From Lucinisca nassula (Eukaryota > Mollusca > Bivalvia > Lucinida > Lucinidae), in the NCBI GenBank assembly GCA_963580285.1, contig OY757014.1, forward strand, positions 17,586,088 to 17,650,087: a DNA stretch of 64,000 nt. The letters are read 5' to 3'. Shown here piece by piece: positions 10,662-21,159 of this stretch. The notes beneath the pieces are model-generated. The model was not told the origin of the DNA. It ran no database searches and was given only the letters and a program-made list of their open reading frames with translations. Position numbers and translations under genes: made by a program. The first letter of the stretch is position 1. Each line of letters opens with the position of its first letter.

Positions 10662-10915
10662 GGTTGGTTGATTAGAGGTTTAACGGCCCAGTCGACACTG
10701 TTAAGGTCATGTCAAGTCGGTCAGTATACATGACCACATTTTTCCTGGACAAGCTTATACGAAAGCGGTACGTACGTCCCAGTAAGCATTCTACATAAAT
10801 CTACAGCGGACCGTTAGCGGCCCGTCAGGGTAGCTGACGGGCCGCTAACGGCCCGCTGTAGATTTATGTAGAATGCTAGCAGGGGTTCTCCAGTACAGTG
10901 CGCACTATTTCGCCC
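10662..10915 (-). mobile_element. SINE 3' part interrupted by a palindromic insertion
   Basis: TTTAACGGCCCAGTCGACAC through AAGCTTATACGAAAGCGGT, then TTCTCCAGTACAGTGCGCAC, are the minus-strand body of the SINE seen at 16618-16932. The two parts are split by the palindrome at 10778-10884. Confidence 0.6.
10778..10884. mobile_element. Near-perfect palindromic foldback element inserted in a SINE
   Basis: A stem of more than 40 bp (AGCATTCTACATAAATCTAC with its complement, continuing through GTTAGCGGCCCGTCA) closes on a very short loop. The outer ends CCCAGTAAGCA and TGCTAGCAGGG are inverted. The insertion point is inside the SINE body, which gives a relative date. Confidence 0.75.
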
Positions 10916-11039
10916 TAGAATGGAGAGAATTAGCTAAGTGATCAATTTCCAAGCACGGAGAGTACTGGTGGGTCGATTGTCTCTGGGTGTATTTCAGAGA
11001 AATAGTCCTGGACTGTGATTTAAACTGTTTCATTTAACC

Positions 11040-11385
11040 CTGAAATTCCGGACTAAATAAATTATTTGTCTAAATCGCGACGGAAATAAGGCCAGGTAAA
11101 TTCGATTTAGGACCCAGTGGAATTCGTTTCACTGACCGTTCCAAGGCGGTTCTACGGTTGATTTTTGTTATGGCTTGTCTTTAGCTGTGTTTATCGCTTA
11201 TATTATTTTGTTTTGGATAGCCTATTGGCCATTTAGTGGGAAAGTAACCGTCCTTTTGGCTTTCCGCTAGTGATGTTTCCATTAGGGTCTAGTTGTTTCA
11301 TGTTTGTGCTTCTTTCCCTTTGGTGTCTCTGATGGGAGCTGTGGGTTAATAGTATCGATTCCTGATCATTGCATTCACTTCTATT
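11040..11385 (+). mobile_element. Naiad Penelope-like element, solo 3' UTR fragment
   Basis: Collinear with 31140-31490 downstream of the Naiad RT. Shared blocks include AAATTATTTGT, CCGTTCCAAGGCGGTTCT, GGGAAAGTAAC, TTCTTTCCCTTTGGTGTCT and ATCGATTCCTGATC. No RT sequence is attached, consistent with the 5' truncation common in these elements. Confidence 0.75.
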
Positions 11386-11388
11386 TAA

Positions 11389-11449
11389 GCAAATAGTGTA
11401 GATCTTGATCAGACGCTGCGTTTTGTGGTCTGTGTCTACACTGTTTGCC
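11389..11449. repeat. Palindromic GCAAACAGTGTAGA core
   Basis: GCAAATAGTGTAGATCTTGA and TGTGTCTACACTGTTTGCC are inverted arms. It is the same core found inside the TTAA MITEs; MITE ends are not clear here. Confidence 0.55.
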
Positions 11450-12140
11450 AAGCCAAGATAACCCTCTTACGCAACACTCTGAACTCACTGCGGCTATATT
11501 CTATATAAAAAAGGCATTGCAACAAGTCAGCGATGGTCACGTGGACTGTAGCACTGAAGAGCTTTTCTGTTTAGTAACTTTGGGTCGATTGACAATCGCG
11601 TCTGATCAGGTTATTCACTGATTCCGTTTCAGAGACAATCGCTCAGTCAGTGCTGTCAGTGCTTTTATTTATTTATTTCCTTCTCATCCTTGAGTTTCTG
11701 AATTGCACTATTCCATCCATCCATTTTACCAAAAAGGGCGTCTAGCTGAACGGTAAGAAATATCACGATAAGATGGCTCAGGGCCATCATATCAAAATAT
11801 ACATGTTCACTGTTTGCATATGTATCTGTATTTTGGCTTTAGGGTTGTAAGGAATAGCCATTATTATGCAGTCACAAAGATTGGAATAATTTGAAACCGT
11901 AGATTGAACGTTCTATGCAGGAACCGCCATCTATTTCAAACATACACAGACATACCGTCATCTGTTTCAGACACTGAATTTTAATTTTGAGACAATTCCA
12001 CAATGAAATATCAGGATTGTACAAACTGAATTCAAAACAATCATCAAAACCGTACATCCTTTCGATATAAGAAAAAATTCTATAATGAAGAAATATATCA
12101 TTATTAAATTGACAGCTGAGACTTTTACCTGAATTCCAGT
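11450..12140. other. Unannotated, with a short dispersed repeat
   Basis: The block around GCACTGAAGAGCTTTTCTGT and TAGTAACTTTGGGTCGATT (11540-11600) recurs at 12330-12380 and 52632-52680. The open frame at 11872-12219 (minus) has no recognisable motif. Confidence 0.4.
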
Positions 12141-12146
12141 ATTTGA

Positions 12147-12229
12147 AGCAAACAGTGTATACCCTCAGCAGCCTGCTGGCCAGACGCCGCACTTTACGTC
12201 GTATGATCTGGATATACACTGTTTGCTAA
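12147..12229. repeat. Palindromic GCAAACAGTGTA core
   Basis: GCAAACAGTGTATACCCTC and GATCTGGATATACACTGTTT form inverted arms around a CAGACGCCGCACTTTACG loop. It belongs to the TTAA MITE core family. Confidence 0.55.
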
Positions 12230-12509
12230 AGGCATCTAGCAACACGCAACACTCTGACCTACAGGTAACATCGATCTAAATAGCACGACAGTTTTCTATT
12301 AATAACCATAACCTTGGTTTCCCCGTCACATGGACAACAGCACTATTTATGATTTTGTCTTTTAGTAACTTTGGTTCGATTTTAAAACAATCGACCCAAA
12401 TTGATCGGAGGCCATCCATGTAAATTCAGGTCAACCAATATTTACCAGGGGTCAAGTGATATTAGGCTGAGGTAAAAATTCTCTAATCACGTTTTTTTGT
12501 TCCAATTGT

Positions 12510-12925
12510 GTCGATTAAAATACTATGTGCCGTACATGGCATGCATCGCGGATGCTCTCGTCGCTGTTGTGGGGCGTATGCTGTTTGGACATTGGTTTCC
12601 GCCACATACTCCCTGCTCCATGATGTGATGGCCATCGTGCGGTGCATGTCGTATACGTGCGGCGAAGAGGGGACCCTATAAATCTGCTATTTACCTTTGA
12701 AGCCTTTCGCTTTCGCCAAAGATATGTTCCTTGGTCTATAGCAATATAAAATACTTTGTGCTGTACATGGCATGCATCGCGGATGCTCTCGTCGCTGTTG
12801 TTGGGCGTATGCTGTTTGGACATTGGTTTCCGCCACATACTCCCTGCTCCATGCTGTGGCGGGCGTCTTGCGGTGCATGGCGTATACGAAAGATGAAGAG
12901 GGGACCCTATAAATCAGCTATTTAT
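12510..12925. repeat. Direct duplication of a ~230-bp repeat
   Basis: The segment beginning ACATGGCATGCATCGCGGAT is present at about 12533-12700 and again at 12764-12925, each ending GAAGAGGGGACCCTATAAAT. A third, diverged copy in reverse orientation lies at about 18980-19085. Open frames on the minus strand translate similarly in both copies but match no family I know. Confidence 0.6.
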
Positions 12926-13317
12926 ACTTTCTTTTATATCTTAATTATCATAATGAGCCTTTTACCATCACTGTCATAGTTTTTTGGCTTCAGATTTTAA
13001 GCATTTATTTCAGACATATTTTATCGTATGCATTATAACAGTTCTTATCAACATAGAACAACATTTGTGTTTTAAGTTTTATGTAAGAACACATATTTCA
13101 ACTTTTATGTACTATCACAAACTAAAGTTTTATTCCTAGACTTCAGTAAATGTTTTATAAATGCTGTATATATTGTAGATAATTGAAATAGTTTTGTATA
13201 TGTATTTTGCTTATTAGCTAAGAGGACCATATGTTAGAAAAGTATCTACATGCTTAATATGTTATCCTCTATAAATAAAGACATTATTATTATATTATTA
13301 TTATTATTATTAAAAAA

Positions 13318-13442
13318 ATAGCATTAATCAAGTAATTTCCTATTGGCCCAATTACAGGTCCTCGGTCAGCTGTATTGGCCCCCAGCCTTCGGCCTCGGGC
13401 CAACACAGCAGACCTCGGACCTGTAATTACTCGATTAATAAC
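13318..13442. repeat. Palindromic repeat around ACAGGTCCTCGGTC
   Basis: GGCCCAATTACAGGTCC on the left and GGACCTGTAATTACTCGATT on the right are inverted around a GC-rich centre. It looks like a MITE, with no coding capacity. Confidence 0.5.
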
Positions 13443-13482
13443 ATCATATACGGTATTTAATTGGCCCCTGAAGAAATAAATG

Positions 13483-13757
13483 AGCTGCATGATGCTTCCA
13501 CGCAGAGCTGAAACCGACCGCACGCGAGTACTGGTAAACTTCTTAGAGGATCTAAGCCTGCCTAGACAAAGCGTTGCGAGTTGGACCGTCCATGTTTATA
13601 AACCCTATTGGTTTCATTTCGGTGGCAGGGCTTGAGATGTCATATCATCTCAATGACGGGTAAAATTCCCACAAAACTGGATGTAACGTCTCCAAAATGA
13701 CCTATACAGTGTCGCAGGGGAGCGTCAAACACCAAATCAAACAAACAAAAACGGTAT
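13483..13757 (+). mobile_element. ~290-bp SINE-like repeat (family R)
   Basis: Head GCTGCATGATGCTTCCACGC, middle TTAGAGGATCTAAGCCTGCC, later AACGTCTCCAAAATGACCTA, and tail AAATCAAACAAACAAAA. About a dozen copies occur in this window; the copy at 55130-55421 shows a target-site duplication, supporting retroposition. Confidence 0.7.
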
Positions 13758-13894
13758 TTAACAAAATTATTGGAGTGGTTGGATGAGGCGAATGTGTCGT
13801 CATCTTGCGTCTCTATGGCGTCCAACTGATACTGGATTATAGTTGGGTATTCACCTTATTTGCATTATCTACTGGTTCCAGTCTGACGGTTATC

Positions 13895-13966
13895 AGTGTT
13901 GGAAAAACAGGTAACCAGACCCCCATGACCTTAAAAGGTCAGGGGGGTCTGGTTACCTGTTTTTCC
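13895..13966. repeat. Near-perfect 33-bp-arm palindrome
   Basis: TTGGAAAAACAGGTAACCAG and CTGGTTACCTGTTTTTCCAA are inverted with a short AAAAGG centre. It would form a strong hairpin. Confidence 0.75.
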
Positions 13967-14711
13967 AATATTGACAATGTGCAAGCTGGGAGCCAGCAAA
14001 TAAATGCAAATATGGTGAATGACCAGCTGTCTTTGCAGCAGGTACTGATAGGGGAGTGAATCGTGTTATTATTTTGTTTCTGCACTTCAATTATTTCCCT
14101 CTTTATCCCCGCCTTCACTTTCATTCCCACTCTATCCTCTCGGAGACGACACAAAATATTAGTCTGTCAGCAATCTAGCCTCCTGACATCGAAAGTACAG
14201 TTATTGCATAAACTTGATGCACTTTACCAACTGTTAGAGAATTTGGGTTCAGGTTTGTTTTCAATATCATCTCTCCACATCACTCTACATGCTCATGATA
14301 CATGTTTTTAACGGCGTAGCCGTTATGTTTTTGCTTTTGTCCTACATTTTTCGTTATTCCATTGGTCAATAAAACCACATGTCCAAGGAGATGACCATTT
14401 CATTGGTCAATGATTTGCATAAATAAATCTACTCAAAAATACGATAGTTTACCGAAGTTTTAACCTAGGAAATGTTTCATTTTTTATGAGAGACATGAAT
14501 GAAAAATATATACAGTTTCGGCTTGCTCACCGTCTTGTCCTTTGATGACCATACATCATATGTATAATTGTGTTGCTAGTGAATTCTGAAACTGCTGCGG
14601 TGAATAGCTATTTTGACCTAATTTCACGTGGTTGGTCTATATAGCAAAAGGAACCATTTCGCGGAAGGAAGGTTCCTTTCGCAAAAGGAAGAATTTTCTG
14701 CGAAAGGAATT

Positions 14712-14862
14712 GTTTGTTTGATTTGAGGTTTAACTTTCCCATCAACACTGTGTAGGTCATTTTGGAGACGTTGCTTCCAAGTTTGTGGAACTTTTACCCG
14801 ACATTGAGATAAAATGACACCTCAAGCCCTGTTGCCCGATGAAACCAGTAAAGAGATATAGC
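14712..14862 (-). mobile_element. SINE-like repeat family R, partial, minus
   Basis: TTTGATTTGAGGTTTAACTT, GTAGGTCATTTTGGAGACGT and CCTCAAGCCCTGTTGCCCGA match the 3' half of the family in reverse. The head is missing. Confidence 0.65.
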
Positions 14863-14864
14863 AT

Positions 14865-15879
14865 GACAAAAACATGTAATAATCGCATTACAAATCGACA
14901 GATGTTTAATTTACAGTATATGTCCAATAAAAGTTGCAGTGTATCATTTGTCTTCAGCATACTTTATGTCCTCCATTTTAACACAAAATCGACATTTTCG
15001 AGTATCATTAATGTTATATAAATTCTGAAAAGGAATAAGTGTAATTTGAGTTTTAGTTAGGTGCACATCAGATCAAGTTTCCGTCCGATTGCCTGCTTGT
15101 CCGTTTGTTCGTCCGTCTATGCGTTTACGTTCACCATAGCGACAACCCTAAATGTTAACCCTAGAATTTGTGTTCAAAAACAGTAAATGATAAAGTTTTC
15201 TTATTTGTTGTGCATATACTTGAGATCATATGCTCTTGAAATGAGGTCATGTTTTTAACCTTGACCTTTCACATTGACCTTAGCTCAAACAGGCGGGACA
15301 CCGCCCTCTGCAAAGCTATTTTATCTCGCGTGACATCGGAATTGTTTGAATACAGTAAACCAGTTCATAGCTAGACAACTGTTGCTGTCACTATTGTAGC
15401 TCATATTTCTATACAACCTTCCAATTAAATCTACGCCGCATATCTTTTTTAAAGATATTTCTTGTTACTTTTCTTTCTATTGGACTTTGAGGAGGCGGGG
15501 TTGGAGGTTGGGGTCTCAAATTACACAGTGTATGCGGTGGGGAGAGAATAAAGATCCAAAATATTTCTCACATTAGAGAAGAAACTGATATCATTTAGAG
15601 ATTGTACGGCTAGCTGCCGCAAGACAATGTCATATTCAATACACTGGGGATCACGCACAATGTTACAGAAGAACGTCAGTTTAGTTTCTGCTGTTCGACC
15701 AACGAGGTAAGGATGGTTCGACTATGATTGACTGGTTCCCAGTTTTCCTGAAGCACTGCAGATCACTAGAACCAATAATTTGGTTCGTAGGCATTGATTG
15801 GTTGTTACACTTACACGAGGGGAATGTGTACTAAAAGTAACAGCAACCAAACTAAACTAAAGATGACCGAATTTCCACA
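14865..15879. other. No gene; unclassified DNA
   Basis: Contains GTCCGTTTGTTCGTCCGTCT-type sequence and AGGTCA-rich stretches like those seen in mollusc repeats at 57447-57840. There is no reading frame or RNA I can support. Confidence 0.35.
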
Positions 15880-15952
15880 CAGTGACATGCTTAACGAGCT
15901 AGAGTGGCGGTCCCTTGAGGCCGTCGTGAGAAATCCTCTTTATCCTTCTATC
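15880..15952 (+). pseudogene. LINE C-terminal fragment
   Basis: CTTAACGAGCTAGAGTGGCG and the following bases match 32760-32830 of the LINE 3' fragment (the CTTAGCGAGTTGGAGTGGCC block). It is a short relic. Confidence 0.55.
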
Positions 15953-16090
15953 TGTTTGAATTGAGGTTTAAAGTCCCCATCAACACTATTAAGGTCATTT
16001 TGGAGGCGTTGCTTCCAATTTTACCCGACATTGTGATGAGATGACAACTCAAGTCCTGTCGCCCAATGAAACTAAAGGGCTTATATGCAC
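15950..16090 (-). mobile_element. SINE-like repeat family R, partial, minus
   Basis: GAGGTTTAAAGTCCCCATCA, TTTTGGAGGCGTTGCTTCCA and CAAGTCCTGTCGCCCAATGA match the 3' half of the family. Confidence 0.6.
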
Positions 16091-16617
16091 TGGACGAACT
16101 GACTCACACTAACAATTCTGATTCTGATCAATAGTACAGGCACCTTCCCTGAACAGTTTTAAATGAAGGCTGAATAAATGGTGGCATAGCCATTCATTCA
16201 AGTTCGATCCAGCTTGTTATGTTCCCTGACAAATCACAAGAAAGCAGCATCCAGGTGCGTTTAGAAGGCAGAAATGTCTGAAATCGACGTCTACAACAGT
16301 AAGATCATTTTCTTTATATCTGTATTAACTCCCAGTCATTCGACACGAAGATGAAATCTTGCAGATCTTCTTGAGCACAATACTATAGTTTTAAAACGTG
16401 TTAAGGACATAAACTTTCACCGAGCAGAAATAAAATAAATTATATAAAAACGTCCACATTCTGTGGACTAATATATACACCAGAGGTTGTCGTATATCAA
16501 ACGGCAGCTTAAGATTTATACTGTTAATGATTTATTCAGCCTTATGTAGTAGAGTGATTTAGGGCGATAAAGTTATTGTTTTTATAGAATACAATTTTTG
16601 GTTACTTTGCACGGGCG

Positions 16618-16932
16618 CCGGCCTCAGTAGCTCAGTTGGATGCCCGTCTGACTCGTGATCTGGCCCCCGAGGACGCGGGTTCGATACCTGCCGGGGTCGG
16701 CAACATTCTTTCGTAGAGATTCATCATGAAATCTTTTCTACGGCCATTCTCTCTCTTCCGCTGATTCAAGAAGGGCAGTTGTCAGTTTCTTGTGAAAACA
16801 TGTGCACTGTACTGGTTAACCACTTACGTATAAGCCTGCCCAGGAAAAGTGTAGTTAGGTAAACTGACCGGCTCAAAAATGACCTAAATAGTGTGGACTG
16901 GGCCGTTAAACTGCAATACAAACAAACAAATA
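16618..16932 (+). mobile_element. Full tRNA-headed SINE
   Basis: GCCTCAGTAGCTCAGTTGGA (A box) and GGGTTCGATACC (B box) form the tRNA-like head. A conserved body follows: ACATTCTTTCGTAGAGATTC, GTGCACTGTACTGGTTAACC, and CGGCTCAAAAATGACCTAAA. The tail is CAAACAAACAAA. Related copies lie at 49671-49955 and 60105-60425, with partial minus copies at 1585 and 10662. Confidence 0.75.
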
Positions 16933-17079
16933 TTTTGCACGAGGGAGCACATCTAGGCCAAAAAATATCTTATGGTATATTTAGGTATGAAGTGCGCGAT
17001 TGCCTTAGGCATCTTTCACTTGAGTGAAAAGGTATTTATCTACCTATCTATCTTATGGACTGACTTTTAAGGTAACCGG

Positions 17080-18235
17080 GCGCCAAGAGCACATATGGGC
17101 TACCCCCAGTTCGCCGACTGGGATTAGTTGTTGGTACTGCTCTTTTCCCTAGGCTGCCAATATGCTGACTCCTGCCAGTTTGACAGTTATCAGCTGGCCG
17201 TTTGGGAGTGAGGTGACTTCTTTCGCGGAGGATGTGGAAAGCAGGTCAATCCCATCCTTCACACCCCCCGCTCAAGATGCCGTGTAGGCACAAATCGCAC
17301 CCAATGTCAAGCGTTTTTTCTGTAGCTGAGCAGTCCTCTGGCGGCTTTTGAATTTTTAATGCAGGTGCAGACCAATGGTCGGGCTCTAGAATGTGGTGGC
17401 ACGTTGCCAATTCCGGCTGCAAAATGTCTGACCGAGGAAAAAAGCTTCTCATGCATTATCAGGTTTTGGCTTCCATTAGACTCTACCCCCACCCCTGTCA
17501 TGGTAGAGAAAACACCTACGGGCACGGTGCTTGTTAAAGGGTGATAATGCATGTAATTTTGAATTTTGAACGCGGCCAAAAGTGAGCCAGGAAGAGTTAC
17601 TATAAGACCAGCCTATTTCGGCTATTGCAAAATGTTCTAGTACCCGTGCTCCTACCACCCTGAAAACACTCCTATGTTTTGTCCCCACCCCCAAGTCCCT
17701 ACGAGGGTGTTCTTGGTAGTATCGTATACTACTGGCCCATTGGGACGTCATGTTTTTAGTATTTTGTGTGTTGCTTCTTTCTCTTAGTTTGTAATTGATC
17801 AGCCAATCAGAGAGCAGTGGGTGACTTCTATCGCGGAGGATGTAAAAGGAGGTCAATCCCTTTTTCCTTTTTAGCTTGTGGGTCAGTTGGGACCGCCACG
17901 TTTGCATATCATTATCTTATCCTACGTGAAGGAAGATACCATAGTGAGAGTGTATAGGTTGTGATATGGCCAGGCTAATGATGTTTATGCATAGGCGTAT
18001 CTTCTTAGTGATGAAAAGTTGTGTGGTTTGGGAAAGGCGAGTATGAGGCTAACCAGCCGATGTGCAATTTCGCTTTTATTTCATTTGGAACGGTCAGTCT
18101 AAAAGGCTTTTTAAGGGTCTTCCTGTGTCCAAATCCCTATCAAATTTGGTCATTACCGTTGCCCCGCCAAATGAGTTGTTCTGCGCGTGACCTATTCCAG
18201 ATATGTATGCTCCGTTCTGGTTAGCTATGTTGCCT
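17080..18235. repeat. Unidentified region with direct repeats
   Basis: A block reading GGTGACTTCTTTCGCGGAGG at about 17212 recurs as GGTGACTTCTATCGCGGAGG at about 17820, both followed by GGTCAATCCC. This may be a decayed long terminal repeat or other element, but no protein motif supports a class. Confidence 0.35.
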
Positions 18236-19400
18236 TTGCTTTGCATACTTCCTGATTTCATCAGGAGGGTGTCCCCAAGGGGGCCCCCTCCTGGGCACCC
18301 GGATGATAACTTCTCGGTAGATGTCCTACACGAGGTATGGTGGGGTTCCCCGTCAAGGATCCCCGCGTACCTGAAAGAAAAAGTATGATTAATATATTGG
18401 GGTTAGGGTTAGTGCAAGGGTTAGGGTTACATAAGCAAAGGTTTAGACTTGTCCATCGCCGATGTGTCACGTCGGCGGAGCACTCCTAAGTGCAAAGCAA
18501 ATGAGCCGCAACCACAGCGCCCCGCCTCGGCACTGTTCAATCAGGGAAGGGTCTATAAGGGGTAGGAGCCGTGCTCATGTAGCCACTATATAAGCATGTG
18601 TGGGTTTTGTGTCTCCCCCCGCCCCCATGCAACCGAGGACTCCGGGCCGCCGCCCCGGGAACGGCCGGTCCGCCCAAAGTGGGAGAATCATGTCCCCAGG
18701 CGCACCAGCCCGAAGCCCCTAGGTACATGAAATATGAAATGGAAATTATTTACACGCTGCACTGGAGAGAGGAGAAATAACAGAACTATTAAATTCTTAA
18801 TGAAAACAATTCACCTATTCGCGAAAGCGCAGGCCAGCAACACGAGGCGGTCACGGTCTGATTTGGGCAGGTCCCTCACCAAGGTTGCAACCAACCCTAG
18901 CCCCCAGCAAGCACGAAATCAAGACAAGGCGAAATTTTGACTTGAAACATTTATTTAGAGAGAATATTATATGTATCCGTACCCGACGCGCACCGCGATT
19001 CGCCAATCACGCCTGGAGCCAGGAGCATGTGGCGGTAACCAATGTCCAAACATCACGCGCCCAGCAACGACTATCGAGCGCCCACGGCTAGTGAGGGGCC
19101 GGTGGGTAGGTCAAGCCCCGCACCGGGGCCATAGGGGAGCGTGCGACCTACGGGCCATTACCGTCCACTAGGAGGTGTGTTCACGCGCCAATCACTGTCA
19201 AAAGTTTAATTCCCTAAAGCACCAGTACGGGGCCCACAAAGGGATTCATATTGGCAAGTATAGGGGTGGGTGGAACTAGTTACCGCCGTGGGGTCGTACC
19301 GTACACCCGAGGACACCGGGCCGTCGCCCCGAAAACGGCCAGTCCGCCCAAAGTGGGGGAATCATGTCCCCGGGCACTCCCGGGAACGGATATATGGTAT
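18236..19400. repeat. GC-rich unidentified repeats with telomere-like patch
   Basis: The block CGGGCCGCCGCCCCGGGAAC (18640) recurs as CGGGCCGTCGCCCCGAAAAC (19318); both continue to GTCCGCCCAAAGTGGG and AATCATGTCCCC. Two GGGTTAGGGTTA tracts lie at 18399-18430. Composition differs clearly from the AT-rich surroundings. There is no gene I can support. Confidence 0.4.
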
Positions 19401-20031
19401 TGTTGGATTGGGGCCGGGTGATTATTGGAATCTGTGTCTGAAAAGGGAAGAAACATGCATTATTAATGATCGCTGCATGAAAGGATTCCAGCACTGGAAG
19501 AAAAATAAAAATGGGATTAGTATTATATGTTTCTCTTATACATGTACTTTCATGATCTTATCTATGTATATAGGAGTGGGGACAGGTGAGGGGTTGTTAG
19601 TTTTCATTTACATTTGACTGCAGCTGTCTATATTTTATCAATTAATTCAGTATCGTTCAGAAATGTAATGATTGCCTCAAGTATCTGAGGTCTGGTGTTT
19701 CGTGGTGGGGTTAAGTAGGTCTCGTTCATCAAATGTATTGTACCCCAGTTTGAGAAGTGTAGTTTTTAATTCCTGTCTGGGTTCTATGTTTCCTTCACAG
19801 TGAAAAAGAATGTTTGATGTCGTTTTGTTCATCTTTATCACATCTATTACATTTAATTTGGCTTTGATTGAATACACAATGGGTCCCTAGTTTGCTGTGG
19901 TTTAGACGCAAGCGTGTGTAAACTGCGTCGTGTTTACTGTTACCACTGTAATGGGTGATAACATTTTTAACCTTGGGTTCCAGTCTATGGTAGGAACGGC
20001 CTTTTCTTTGTGGGTTGTCCCATAATTTTTG

Positions 20032-20560
20032 CTATTTTATCATAATGGCCTCCTTAATTACCGGGTGTATTTCTGTTCTTGTTCGTAGGGTCTGATCGAT
20101 TGTACCGTTTGTCATGGCAGATTTGGCACTTGAGACTGCCATTTCATTACCTGGGATATCTACATGGGATGGGATGCATTTTAGGTAGATAGTGTTGCCT
20201 TTGTCTTTGGCTGGGTCTAAAAGTAGTAGTATTTTGTTTATTTTATCTGGTCTTGATTTTGATTGGCCATATTGGAGGGCTTGTACTGAGCTGAGGGAGT
20301 CTGTTAGTATGACTGCCTCGCGGATGTTGGTATCCGTGATCCATTTTATGGCATGTTCAATTGCTATCAATTCAATAGTAAATATCGACAGGCTCGGTTT
20401 GGTTGTAAGTTCAATGTTGAAGCCATCATCAGGGACCGAAACTGCAGCCCCTATTGTTTGCTTTTAAATATCTTTGCTACCATCCGTATATATCTGTAAT
20501 CTACCCCTATGATTTTTTTCTATATAGTTTAGGCTAGTTAGTTTCATAGTTTTCATGTCG
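20032..20560 (-). pseudogene. LINE RNase H domain
   Basis: IYTDGSK (first Asp), FTIELIAIEHAI (Glu), ILTDSLSSVQAL (second Asp) and PSHVDIPGNEMA (His/Asp loop) appear in the right order. A nonsense codon near 20464 lies between the first and second motifs. Downstream on the minus strand (about 19700-19900) a CNRCD...H pattern resembles the Cys-His module that often follows LINE RNase H. Confidence 0.75.
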
Positions 20561-21063
20561 TTGTCACCTTTGTTTCCAATGATGTCCTTAATTTCGCAGG
20601 AGGGTGGGTTGTGCTTCAGGTCGCACTTGCTTCTATAATGAGGTGGTTCAATCTCCTTAGGGATGTTCAGCTCTGTTATAAGCTTCTGAACTGTGACAGA
20701 GTATGGTGTATATTGGTGTGCCCTTTTAGTGGTTTGGCACCCATGTTCCCCTATCAGGTCATTGATGGGGAGGGTTTTGCCCAGTGGCGAGGAGCGTGTC
20801 CAGTATTTTAGGATTAGTTCCTCTCTTCTCAAATGCAGTGGTTTTAGGCCACATTCTACTACGAGTGCATTAATCGGGGTGGATATAAATGCCATTGTTG
20901 CAATGCAAAGGGCCTGGTTTTGTACTGTGTCGAGCTTTTTCAATAAGGCTCGTGAAGCTGAATTGTAAGCTTGTGCGCCATAATCTAGTTTACTTAGGAT
21001 GAGGGCCATGTATAAATTGATGATGGTATGTTTATCAGCACCGAAAGTTGTGCCAGTAACCAA
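20464..21063 (-). pseudogene. LINE RT thumb / post-RT segment
   Basis: Contains KLDYGAQAYNSAS, LDTVQNQALCIATMAF and TPINALVVECGLKPLHLRRE, which are typical of the region between the RT and RNase H of RNase H-bearing LINEs. It is joined to the RNase H by a stop and to the RT by a frameshift. Confidence 0.7.
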
Positions 21064-21159
21064 ACGAAGAATGTTTTAAGTCTTTCTTGCATTTTAGGAT
21101 GAGCTGTTTTATGTGCTCATCCCATCTGAGTGCTTTATCAAGGATCATACCTAGACAGT

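Noticed and set aside
18399..18432. Interstitial telomere
   Set aside because: Only two short imperfect GGGTTAGGGTTA tracts, and too little for a telomeric array.
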